Shown: in pieces, positions 1 through 6,723 of the stretch
Layout of the letters: every line of letters begins with the position of its first letter
How positions within the stretch are numbered: position 1 is the first letter of the stretch
From: Caldifarciminota bacterium
GTDB taxonomy: Bacteria > WOR-3 > Hydrothermia > UBA1063 > CAJXJZ01
DNA: 7,115 bases
Assembly (NCBI GenBank): GCA_027073945.1
Contig: JALTEL010000386.1
Location: 1-7,115, forward strand
Direction: 5' to 3'
Translations under genes and position numbers: made by a program
The notes under the pieces: generated by a model
The model's input: the letters and a program-made list of their open reading frames with translations, nothing else
Told to the model about the DNA's origin: nothing
The model's database searches: none

Positions 1-434
1 TTAAACTCTTTTATGAAATAGGATATGTAAGAAGAATAGGCGATTACATAAAGATACACAATCGTCCTGTTAAATTCGCATCTGATTTCAAATTGATTTT
101 ACAGGCATCAATGCAATCGGGAAGACGGTATACCCCCATGGATACTATGGGAAACAGAGGAGATATAAATGCAAAAACAGGACCCATATGGCATAGAGTT
201 GACATAATATTCAAAAAGGGATTAATGCACAGCAGGGGAAGGTTCATAAACCTTTCAATAGAGGCAAGGAATATCTTCAACCACAAGAATGTCTATTATA
301 TAAATCCGGTTACAGGCAGAGACTACAGAGCAGGCGACCCTATGCCGCCTAAAGAAACGGAAAAAGAAATGGAAAATCCCGCAAGGTACAGGGCGGGAAG
401 AATAATAAGAGCAGGAGTTGATATAAAATGGTAA
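1..434 (+). CDS. TonB-dependent receptor-like outer-membrane barrel, C-terminal part (5' end outside window)
   Basis: The frame is open from base 3 to the TAA at 432-434, giving 143 visible residues; the true start lies upstream, so the in-frame TTG at 93 is not a credible start. The fragment has the alternating polar/aromatic strands of a beta-barrel end. It carries the GRRYTP stretch (visible residues 40-45) and the NIFNHKNVYY-INPVTG block (90-105), which resemble the last strands of TonB-dependent receptors in FCB-type bacteria, where an NLFN-N-Y pattern precedes the final strands. It ends in ...AGVDIKW, and a terminal aromatic is typical of BAM-inserted barrels. Full-length relatives have an N-terminal plug and often a carboxypeptidase-regulatory-like domain, neither visible here. 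The family imports large substrates across the outer membrane using TonB energy; the substrate is unknown. The next gene overlaps it by 7 bases, so this is probably an early gene of the operon. Confidence 0.75.
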   Translation, partial: KLFYEIGYVRRIGDYIKIHNRPVKFASDFKLILQASMQSGRRYTPMDTMGNRGDINAKTGPIWHRVDIIFKKGLMHSRGRFINLSIEARNIFNHKNVYYINPVTGRDYRAGDPMPPKETEKEMENPARYRAGRIIRAGVDIKW

Positions 435-1420
435 ATAAAATCAAAATTATACTCACTATCTTTGCCCTTACCTCCTCAATGTATGCCGGGAATCTGTTCA
501 AATTTCTCGGAGACCAGAAAAAGGGAACAACAACCCTTGGTTTTCTCAAAATAGAACCGGGTGCATTGTATAGTGGCCTGGGCGGGACAGGCGTTTCAAT
601 TGGCGGTAATGCGGATGCTGCTTATTTTAATCCCGCACTGACAACATTTATACCAGCTGATATGTCTTTCAGTGCTACTTACATAAGATGGGTGGGCGAC
701 CAGAATTATACATTTGCAGCTTTCAGCAAAAGATTTAAGAAATACAGCAGAATCGGCGTATTTCTCTCTGGACTGTACTCCGGTTATATAGAGAAGACAG
801 ATGAATACCACCCGTTTGGGCTCGGAACGTATTATACAGCGGGAGACTTTCTCGTGGGAGCCAATTTCTCGCAGAATATCACGGATAGATTTTCTTTTGG
901 TGCCAATATCAAATTCGCAGAAGAGAATCTGGCCAGTGTTAAAGGACAAACAGTATTGTTTGATTTTGGAACATTGTATCTGGTAGGGTACAGAGATGTG
1001 CAGATAGGCGTTTCACTTTCAAACATAGGACCGGATTTCAGGTTCAAAGGCACGTATTACAACGGCATGACACAAGTACAGTACGAGGCTTATTCGGTTC
1101 CGGTTATATACAGAATTGGGTTCGGAGGCAAAATATTTGATAACTTATTATCGGTAATGGAAATAGACAAACCGTCAGATGATGTGGAGCAATTCAAACT
1201 GGGATTTAAATACAGCCCTGTTGATATTTTCTCCATTAATGCAGGTATAAGGTTAAATGATGCACCGCCGGGCAGCAATTATGTAACAAGAGGCTTGAAC
1301 TTCGGATTCAGTATAAAAAAATCTTTCGGATTCAGGAAACATATAAGTTTTGACTATGCCGTAAAAACCATGGGATATCTTGGATATACACACATTTTAA
1401 CAACAGGAGTTAATTTCTGA
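428..1420 (+). CDS. PorV/PorQ-family outer-membrane beta-barrel protein
   Basis: The product is 330 residues. A signal peptide is clear: basic MVNKIK, a hydrophobic core, and a likely cut after SMYA (residue 20). The mature N-terminus has the hallmark of the PorV/PorQ (UPF0164-like) family: a TLGFLKIEPGALYSGLGGTG segment (residues about 36-55), then GNADAAYFNPAL (60-71), matching the usual 'aRa.gmGga...da.a.ywNPAgL' pattern, although NPAGL is here NPALT. The remainder is a run of amphipathic strands, and the chain ends in ...TTGVNF with the terminal Phe of outer-membrane barrels. A near-C-terminal SFDYAV-LGYTH stretch also fits the family. PorV in Porphyromonas shuttles type IX cargo at the cell surface, but many FCB and candidate-phylum genomes carry large paralogous sets of unknown role, so a T9SS role is only inferred. 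ATG 428 is preceded by AGGAG at 413-417 and overlaps the upstream stop by 7 bases. Confidence 0.8.
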   Translation: MVNKIKIILTIFALTSSMYAGNLFKFLGDQKKGTTTLGFLKIEPGALYSGLGGTGVSIGGNADAAYFNPALTTFIPADMSFSATYIRWVGDQNYTFAAFSKRFKKYSRIGVFLSGLYSGYIEKTDEYHPFGLGTYYTAGDFLVGANFSQNITDRFSFGANIKFAEENLASVKGQTVLFDFGTLYLVGYRDVQIGVSLSNIGPDFRFKGTYYNGMTQVQYEAYSVPVIYRIGFGGKIFDNLLSVMEIDKPSDDVEQFKLGFKYSPVDIFSINAGIRLNDAPPGSNYVTRGLNFGFSIKKSFGFRKHISFDYAVKTMGYLGYTHILTTGVNF

Positions 1421-2334
1421 TGAAGTATTTTTATATGTTAATTGTTGCGATAATAGCCGCGGGCTGCGGGACAAAATATCCCATTCCGGCCGAACCAAAT
1501 GAAGGCATGCCCGGTCAGGAAGAGTATATTGAAATAAAAAATACCGGTTGGGATTCCGTTGCTCTGAAAAACGGAAAAGACATTATTGTGGGGAATGACG
1601 GATATATTTATGTACTTGATAATGATACAATTAAGAAATACAGTCAGAACGGTCATGCGCTCGGAGGTATATTCTCTCTAAGAGGAGCAGTGGCAATAGG
1701 ACAGGATGAAGACGAAAACATATACATTGCCTCAAAACATGCTATATATATGCTGTACTGGAATGGAAATATAATGGATTCAATAAAGGATACACTGATT
1801 TGTATAAATTCCATTTATCCTATGGGAGACAGCGATGTATTTATCAGCGATTCGGTTCACAATTTGGTTGTGAGGATTGAAAAAGATTCTATCGATACCG
1901 TTGCAACCTATGGCAGCGGGATAAATTACACAAACAAACCTTGCGGCATATACGCATCTATTGAGCGAAATATAGTTATCTTTGCAAGTAAGGACAATAA
2001 CTGGGTGGACGGACTTTCCATACAGAGGCCCCATTACAATATAATACATTTAGGAGGAAACACGCATGACGGCGGACAAGAACAGGGAGTTTTCACGAGC
2101 CCCACGGATGTTGCCATGGATTCCGCCTCTCATGTATTCGTACTTGATCAGGGCAATAAACGTGTGCAAAAATTCGATAACAGTAGCGATTTCATAACAG
2201 AATTATTATTTGACGAATCACCTGTGGGTATAGCGGTTACTCGCTCCGGAGAATATATTTATGCAATCTTCAAGACCTGCGTAAAGCTTTACAAAAAACC
2301 AGTTATTCCCGGACAGCAAGGAGGTGAACAATGA
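1420..2334 (+). CDS. Beta-propeller (NHL-repeat-like) lipoprotein
   Basis: The product is 304 residues with a short hydrophobic N-terminus and a lipobox IAAGC, making Cys16 the predicted lipidated residue (type II signal peptide). After a Pro/Glu-rich tether (about 17-40) come repeated units of the form 'D..G.IYVLD...IKKY...G', spaced like propeller blades: about 50-74, 90-113, 137-155, 228-252 and 267-292. The clearest is FTSPTDVAMD...HVFVLDQGNKRVQKFD (226-253), a textbook NHL repeat. Roughly six blades could be accommodated, with degenerate middle ones. NHL propellers bind proteins, glycans or other ligands and usually have no enzymatic role; the ligand is unknown here. The start ATG shares its A with the upstream TGA (TGATG) and has AGGAG at 1405-1409, so translation is probably coupled. 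The gene ends in ATGA overlap with the next. A periplasmic or surface-anchored subunit of the same envelope module is the likely role. Confidence 0.75.
   Translation: MKYFYMLIVAIIAAGCGTKYPIPAEPNEGMPGQEEYIEIKNTGWDSVALKNGKDIIVGNDGYIYVLDNDTIKKYSQNGHALGGIFSLRGAVAIGQDEDENIYIASKHAIYMLYWNGNIMDSIKDTLICINSIYPMGDSDVFISDSVHNLVVRIEKDSIDTVATYGSGINYTNKPCGIYASIERNIVIFASKDNNWVDGLSIQRPHYNIIHLGGNTHDGGQEQGVFTSPTDVAMDSASHVFVLDQGNKRVQKFDNSSDFITELLFDESPVGIAVTRSGEYIYAIFKTCVKLYKKPVIPGQQGGEQ
2318..2327 (+). promoter_or_regulatory. Perfect Shine-Dalgarno inside the upstream gene's end
   Basis: AAGGAGGTGA is an uninterrupted ten-base match to the usual 16S rRNA 3' end. It sits three bases before ATG 2331 (six bases counted from GGAGG) and lies within the last codons of the lipoprotein gene. 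Together with the in-frame TGA at 2325-2327, it fixes 2331 as the start of the 638-residue protein and excludes any longer N-terminus. Confidence 0.85.
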
Positions 2335-4247
2335 TACAGGCAATATTTCTTATGTTTCTCGTGAGCATAGACAAGCATTATAAAATAGAAGATATAGGAA
2401 ATGTTCAGCTGTCCGTATCTAACTACGGAATAATAGGAAACGGATTTTCAAGGTCAATGATAGACCCTATAACTCAAAAGCCTTACCCGTCTGGCGCATA
2501 TCCAAAGAACAGCGAGGTGGAGCATGTGTACAGGGGTGGTATTTGGGTCGGAGCTGTTTGCCCGTGCGACGGAAGACCTCATGTTTCAACTGCACTTGTA
2601 AATAACGCATACCCGACTCCTGGCGCGAGCGCGGGTTTTGAGTTTTATCCTCCGTTTCAGGGGGAAAGCGGGCGTATAGATTCCACATGGGTTAGATCTT
2701 CGCTTATCACCTCACCATATTATGACCCGACAGCAGTGTCAGAAGAAGACCTTTACGCCACATACTTTGATTACAACCATTTTCCCAATGATACCCTTCC
2801 CTACCACACTCCGCTCGGCTTAAGGGTTGAACAGGCTACTTACGCATGGAGCTATTCGTATATCAACGACGATGTATTTCTTCTCTATACAATACACAAT
2901 GACGGTATTGCAGGGGCACTTGACAGCGTGTATGTCTCTCTTTACATAGAACTCGCAACAGGCTCAAGGGAATTCTGGGGCAGTGACTTTGCAACAACAC
3001 CCTATTTTCAACATAAGAGAATTTTATCAAAGAATTTTGAAAACGGAGATACGCTTTTTTCACATTATCACATGTTTTATGAAAGGAATGACGGTTACGA
3101 TTATATCGCAGCAGGAAAACTTGCAGGAGTGAAATTCCTCGGCATGGAATACAATGGTACGAAGATATCATCAGATACCCTTCCCGATAGTCTTTACACC
3201 TCATTTACCTGGTGGACATGGAATGCAAACAGAGGTGATGACCCTGATTCCATAAGATACAAAATCATGAGTCTTGACACTGTATTTCATTCAGTTGATG
3301 ATGACTATGTTTATAACAACGGTTATCCTGACCCCATTCCAATGGTGAGCGTGGGGCCTTTCAAGAGATTGAAGCCGGGAGATTCCATTACCATTGCATT
3401 CGCACTTGTGTTCGGAACCAGTGAAACCCAGTTGAAACAAAACGGAGATTGGGCTCAAAAGGCTTTTGAATCAAATTATGTACTCCCTGCCCCACCCCCT
3501 TCTCCGAGACTTGTTGCAATGCCATTATCAAGAGAAGTGGTCTTGTATTTTGACAATGCCCCGGAATTTGCGAGGGACCCCGCACCTCCGCATCTCAGAG
3601 ATTTTGAGGGTTATCGTATATACAGAGGGCTTTCCAATAATATTGAAGACTCGTCAGCCTGGATTTTGCTCGCTCAATTTGATAAAACAAAAGATGATAC
3701 AATAACAGATGTGGACCACTCACAGGGCTTCAATCACTGGTTTTCCGAGTCTCAGATAGAAGATACGGGAAAATATACGGGTTATTACAAATTCAGCGAT
3801 ATTGGCGTCAAAAACGGATTTACATATTATTATGCAGTAACTTCCTATGATGTTGGCAATAAAGATGAAGGCTTACCAAGCCTTGAGAGTTCCAAGGGGC
3901 TTAATCTTGTATCGGTTGTTCCTGCAACACCGCCAAATAACAATCTTGATGAAAAAGTGGGGGTTTACCCCAACCCGTACAGAGGACACTCAATATGGGA
4001 AACCAGCTCTACAACAGGAGGTATTATAAGATTTTTCAATCTTCCATCCGACTGCACCATTTACATATTCAATCAAGGGGGAGATATTGTCAAAACCCTG
4101 TACCATAAAAATTCAGTGAGTGGAGAAGAGGTCTGGAACCTGCTGACAGATCATGGATTTGACGCTGCACCCGGGCTTTACATTTATGTTGTTAAAGACA
4201 ATAAAACGGGAAAAAGCCAGAAAGGCAAATTTTCAATAATTAGATAG
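2331..4247 (+). CDS. Large secreted protein with fibronectin-III-like region and C-terminal T9SS/FlgD-like sorting domain
   Basis: The product is 638 residues. Residues 2-13 are hydrophobic (IQAIFLMFLVSI) and may be a short signal sequence, though the usual basic n-region is missing. Residues about 24-75 (NVQLSVSNYGIIGNGF ... GGIWVGA) resemble the N-terminus of a large family of exported proteins in FCB and candidate-phylum genomes. A long, Asp/Tyr-rich middle follows. At about 387-530 lies a fibronectin-III-like region with the FEGYRIYRG motif (about 411-419) and TYYYAVTSYD. The final 96 residues (543-638) start with VYPNPYRG, include GGDIVKTLYH and PGLYIYVVKD, and end KGKFSIIR. This matches the layout of type A C-terminal sorting domains and the related FlgD-like Ig fold. 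It is probably surface-exposed or released; no catalytic motif is recognised. It overlaps the upstream stop as ATGA. Only three cysteines are seen, two of them as CPC at 77-79. Confidence 0.7.
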   Translation: MIQAIFLMFLVSIDKHYKIEDIGNVQLSVSNYGIIGNGFSRSMIDPITQKPYPSGAYPKNSEVEHVYRGGIWVGAVCPCDGRPHVSTALVNNAYPTPGASAGFEFYPPFQGESGRIDSTWVRSSLITSPYYDPTAVSEEDLYATYFDYNHFPNDTLPYHTPLGLRVEQATYAWSYSYINDDVFLLYTIHNDGIAGALDSVYVSLYIELATGSREFWGSDFATTPYFQHKRILSKNFENGDTLFSHYHMFYERNDGYDYIAAGKLAGVKFLGMEYNGTKISSDTLPDSLYTSFTWWTWNANRGDDPDSIRYKIMSLDTVFHSVDDDYVYNNGYPDPIPMVSVGPFKRLKPGDSITIAFALVFGTSETQLKQNGDWAQKAFESNYVLPAPPPSPRLVAMPLSREVVLYFDNAPEFARDPAPPHLRDFEGYRIYRGLSNNIEDSSAWILLAQFDKTKDDTITDVDHSQGFNHWFSESQIEDTGKYTGYYKFSDIGVKNGFTYYYAVTSYDVGNKDEGLPSLESSKGLNLVSVVPATPPNNNLDEKVGVYPNPYRGHSIWETSSTTGGIIRFFNLPSDCTIYIFNQGGDIVKTLYHKNSVSGEEVWNLLTDHGFDAAPGLYIYVVKDNKTGKSQKGKFSIIR

Positions 4248-4251
4248 GAGG
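4246..4251 (+). promoter_or_regulatory. Shine-Dalgarno overlapping the upstream stop codon
   Basis: AGGAGG shares two bases with the TAG stop at 4245-4247 and lies six bases before ATG 4258. The placement fixes the start of the lipoprotein gene and suggests ribosomes finishing the upstream gene can reinitiate directly. Confidence 0.8.
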
Positions 4252-4257
4252 ACTTCA

Positions 4258-5568
4258 ATGAAAACTTTAATACCTTATGTTTTTCTCTCTGTTGCTTTTC
4301 TTATGTCTTCCTGTAAAAGGCCAGTGGAGGCACCGGTGCAGGACATACCTCCGAGCACACACATCTTTGTTGAAGGTCGGGTTGACACTGTACCTGCATA
4401 CCAGATAATTCACTGGTATGGTAATGATGAGGATGGCTATGTGGTAGGCTATTACTACAGATGGGACAGGGATACCTTTGTTTACACGACTAAAAACTGT
4501 GATACCTTTACACTATCTGTGCCTGATACGGATTCCATAGGTGTTCACACATTCGAGGTAAAGGCTGTGGATAATGAGGGTATGGAAGACCCTACACCGG
4601 CAGAATTGATTTTACCCGTGAAAAATTCACCGCCAACAATTGCATTTCAACATGGTACAATACCCCCTGACACGAGCTTTCCCGTGGTAAGCTTTTATCC
4701 CGAGGCACATGACATTGACGGGGATGAAAGCCTTATAGGATACTATACCTTTACTGATTATGATACTGCCGTAAAATTTATATCAATAGATTCTACGAGA
4801 ATTACATTTGAAGGTATTCCCCAGGGTACTCATATCTTTACGTTTATGTCCGTGGACAAATCGCATGCAGTATCCGACCCGATAGCAGATACCCTTTATG
4901 TGCAGAATGTGACAGGTCATATTCTTGTTGTGGACGCTTCTATGGACAATCAGGCAGATAATCTATACAAAAACTTCTTTGATACTTACGGTCATCCATA
5001 CTCATACTGGAATATTGAGAAATTCCTGCCGTACTCCAGTTATGACATAGATAAAATACTGAATAGTATGGGATTTTCACTGATTTTCTGGTATTCTGTA
5101 GGGGATACGACAAGAGCTGTACAAAAAATGCAGAGGTCATTGGAGACATATCTTGATAACGGGAACAAACTTGTAATAACAAGCCAGCTAATGCTGAAAT
5201 ATGTTCAGGACACAACAAACCCCAACACTGTTACGGATTTCATGAGAAACTATCTCGGTGTTGACAGCATTGTATCCTGGACACATCTACTCACGAGAGG
5301 GGCTCTTATAACACCATGCATACAGGGCTATGATACACTTGCTGTTTCAAGTACACTTATATCCAATTTCCAGACAATATCGCCGAACGACAGTCTGCAG
5401 GCCGCTTCACTGTATCAGATTCCGTCTTCAAATATGGAAGACTGTGCAATATATTACCCTGCCACTGCTCCAAGGGTATTCTTTTTCACCATAAATATGC
5501 ATGAGCTTGACGGAAATAACAATGTGAGCTCCCTGCTTGGTAAGATCATGCAGGCTCTGGGAGAGTGA
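4258..5568 (+). CDS. Lipoprotein with two Ig/FnIII-like domains and a GATase-like Rossmann domain
   Basis: The product is 436 residues. The N-terminus MKTLIPYVFLSVAFLMSSC is a type II signal peptide, with Cys19 as lipidation site; the lipobox LMSSC is slightly atypical. Residues 20-33 form a Pro-rich tether. Residues about 34-121 (HWYGNDEDGYVVGYYYRWD, then HTFEVKAVDNEG) and 122-217 (HDIDGDESLIGYYTFTDYD, then HIFTFMSVD) are two successive Ig/FnIII-like sandwiches sharing a 'D.DG.V.GY.Y..D' pattern. Residues 220-436 begin HILVVDAS and continue with FDTYGHPYSYWNIE, SLIFWYSVGD and LETYLDNGNKLVITSQ. This order matches the class-I glutamine-amidotransferase-like fold found in many exported proteins of these lineages. 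At the usual nucleophile elbow, the chain reads VITSQLM (306-312) with no cysteine, so a non-catalytic binding role is more likely. It is the last gene of the tight run, 10 bases after its neighbour, and a 64-base gap follows. Confidence 0.7.
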   Translation: MKTLIPYVFLSVAFLMSSCKRPVEAPVQDIPPSTHIFVEGRVDTVPAYQIIHWYGNDEDGYVVGYYYRWDRDTFVYTTKNCDTFTLSVPDTDSIGVHTFEVKAVDNEGMEDPTPAELILPVKNSPPTIAFQHGTIPPDTSFPVVSFYPEAHDIDGDESLIGYYTFTDYDTAVKFISIDSTRITFEGIPQGTHIFTFMSVDKSHAVSDPIADTLYVQNVTGHILVVDASMDNQADNLYKNFFDTYGHPYSYWNIEKFLPYSSYDIDKILNSMGFSLIFWYSVGDTTRAVQKMQRSLETYLDNGNKLVITSQLMLKYVQDTTNPNTVTDFMRNYLGVDSIVSWTHLLTRGALITPCIQGYDTLAVSSTLISNFQTISPNDSLQAASLYQIPSSNMEDCAIYYPATAPRVFFFTINMHELDGNNNVSSLLGKIMQALGE

Positions 5569-5579
5569 ACATATTTAAT

Positions 5580-5607
5580 ATGCAAAAAACGGGTATGGTC
5601 TTTGCAT
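5580..5607 (+). other. Weak hairpin in the lipoprotein-queA gap
   Basis: ATGCAAA (5580-5586) and TTTGCAT (5601-5607) form a perfect seven-base inverted repeat with a 14-base loop, 12 bases after the lipoprotein stop. There is no T-tract behind it, so it is not a standard rho-independent terminator. It could protect the 3' end of the operon message or be chance in A+T-rich sequence. Confidence 0.3.
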
Positions 5608-5619
5608 TCAAAACAAGTA

Positions 5620-5625
5620 TATAAC
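5620..5625 (+). promoter_or_regulatory. Possible -10 element for queA
   Basis: TATAAC matches the TATAAT consensus at five of six positions and ends seven bases before ATG 5633, so a start site would fall at or next to the start codon (leaderless message). No convincing -35 is seen at 16-18 base spacing; TTGCAT at 5602-5607 is only 12 bases upstream. This is a tentative call. Confidence 0.25.
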
Positions 5626-5632
5626 TCATCTT

Positions 5633-6649
5633 ATGCTTATAGATGAATTTGACTTTGAACTTCCCGATGAATACATTGCACAATTTCCGACAGGAGAGAG
5701 AGATAAATCAAAACTTTTAGTGCTACATTATAAGAACGGAAAAATCATCCATGCGCATTTTTACGATATAGTGAATTTTCTTGGCAAAAGCGATGTACTT
5801 GTAATAAACAATACAAAAGTACTGAAGGCTCGCATACTGTGCAATCGCGTGGATACGGGAGGTAAAATAGAATTTTTGCTTACAGAGGTTCTCAGCGATA
5901 AAGAATTTTATGCTCTTGCAAAACCGGGAAGAAAGGCATCGCCGGGTAAAGTATTTTCTTGTGGCGGCGGAAAAGTGCAGGTCACTGAATATCTTGAAGG
6001 CAAAAGAAAACTTAAAATATTATCAGGCGAAAATGTATTTGATTTCTTCTACAATTATGGCAAAATTCCCCTGCCCCCGTATATAAAAAGAGAAGCCACA
6101 CGTGAAGATGAAAACAGGTATCAGACAGTGTATGCAGAGGCTGAGGGCTCTATAGCCGCACCTACAGCTGGCCTGCATTTTACGGAGAGAGTCATAAACA
6201 ATTTGCTTGATAAAGGAATCACCATTGTCAGAATAACCCTGCATGTTGGACTCGGAACTTTCAGACCTGTTAAAGTGCAGAATGTCGAATCGCATAAAAT
6301 GGATTCCGAATTTTATGAAATCAGCAAAGAATCGGCAAATACAATAGAGAAGGCATTTAATGAAAAAAGAAGAATTATAAGTACGGGGACAACAAGCACA
6401 AGAGCTCTTGAATCCTGGGCATTTCAGGAAAACAAGAGGAGCGGCTACACGGATTTATTTATATACCCCGGATACAAATTCAAAGTCATAAGCGGCATGC
6501 TGACGAATTTCCATATACCGAAATCAACTCCTCTTTTACTTGTATCCGCCCTGTGCGGTAAAGATAAATTATTCTCTGCTTATGCAGAGGCAATAAAGAG
6601 GAAATACAGATTCTTTAGCTATGGGGATAGCATGCTTGTTATTCCTTAA
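5633..6649 (+). CDS. queA: QueA, S-adenosylmethionine:tRNA ribosyltransferase-isomerase
   Basis: The product is 338 residues, full length for the family (about 340-350). QueA transfers and isomerises the ribosyl moiety of SAM onto 7-aminomethyl-7-deazaguanine (preQ1) at position 34 of GUN-anticodon tRNAs, producing epoxyqueuosine, the penultimate step of queuosine synthesis, in the cytoplasm. Family blocks appear in order: FDFELPDEYIAQFP (6-19), INNTKVLKAR (58-67), KIPLPPYIKR (144-153), EGSIAAPTAGLHFT (171-184), HVGLGTFRPV (204-213), TGTTSTRALES (251-261), GYKFKVISGMLTNFHIPKST (280-299), and YRFFSYGDSML (325-335). ATG 5633 fits the conserved N-terminus and no in-frame start lies close upstream. 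There is no AGGAG-like site before it, unlike the preceding genes. Of its 17 arginines, 14 use AGA/AGG. No other queuosine gene is adjacent, so it is a lone housekeeping gene beside the envelope block. Confidence 0.97.
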   Translation: MLIDEFDFELPDEYIAQFPTGERDKSKLLVLHYKNGKIIHAHFYDIVNFLGKSDVLVINNTKVLKARILCNRVDTGGKIEFLLTEVLSDKEFYALAKPGRKASPGKVFSCGGGKVQVTEYLEGKRKLKILSGENVFDFFYNYGKIPLPPYIKREATREDENRYQTVYAEAEGSIAAPTAGLHFTERVINNLLDKGITIVRITLHVGLGTFRPVKVQNVESHKMDSEFYEISKESANTIEKAFNEKRRIISTGTTSTRALESWAFQENKRSGYTDLFIYPGYKFKVISGMLTNFHIPKSTPLLLVSALCGKDKLFSAYAEAIKRKYRFFSYGDSMLVIP

Positions 6650-6669
6650 CCGTTGCAGAAACAGACTTT

Positions 6670-6704
6670 ATTATTTTGGACTTCTTGATGCCAAAATAAT
6701 TTTT
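6670..6704 (+). terminator. Rho-independent terminator after queA
   Basis: ATTATTTTGG (6670-6679) pairs perfectly with CCAAAATAAT (6691-6700) around an 11-base loop, and the right arm runs into a TTTTT tract (6700-6704) followed by C. It starts 20 bases after the queA stop. The stem is A+T-rich with only two G-C pairs, so strength may be moderate. Read on the - strand, the hairpin is preceded by an A-run but has no good U-tract, so it may terminate the converging WG-repeat gene only weakly. Confidence 0.7.
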
Positions 6705-6723
6705 CTAAAAGTAGTAATGAGAA

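Noticed and set aside
93..434. A 113-residue gene starting at TTG 93
   Set aside because: The frame is open to the left edge and the upstream codons continue the same barrel-like sequence, so this is the inside of a larger gene.
596..949. A 117-residue reading frame on the - strand inside the PorV/PorQ gene
   Set aside because: It lies fully antisense to a well-supported gene, has no recognisable domain, and is best explained as a shadow.
2863..3204. A 113-residue - strand frame inside the 638-residue gene
   Set aside because: It is antisense to a coding region and shows no family motif, only Cys/Arg-rich shadow composition.
5580..5607. Terminator for the five-gene operon
   Set aside because: The seven-base hairpin has no T-tract after it, so read-through into queA cannot be excluded.
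5580..5624. Small 14-codon reading frame (MQKTGMVFAFKTSI) in the gap before queA
   Set aside because: It has no properly spaced ribosome site and is too short to support without comparison.
5581..5632. preQ1 riboswitch upstream of queA
   Set aside because: An AAAAAAC run is present, but the C-rich pseudoknot partner and hairpin order of preQ1 riboswitches are not seen, and the gap is too short and unstructured.
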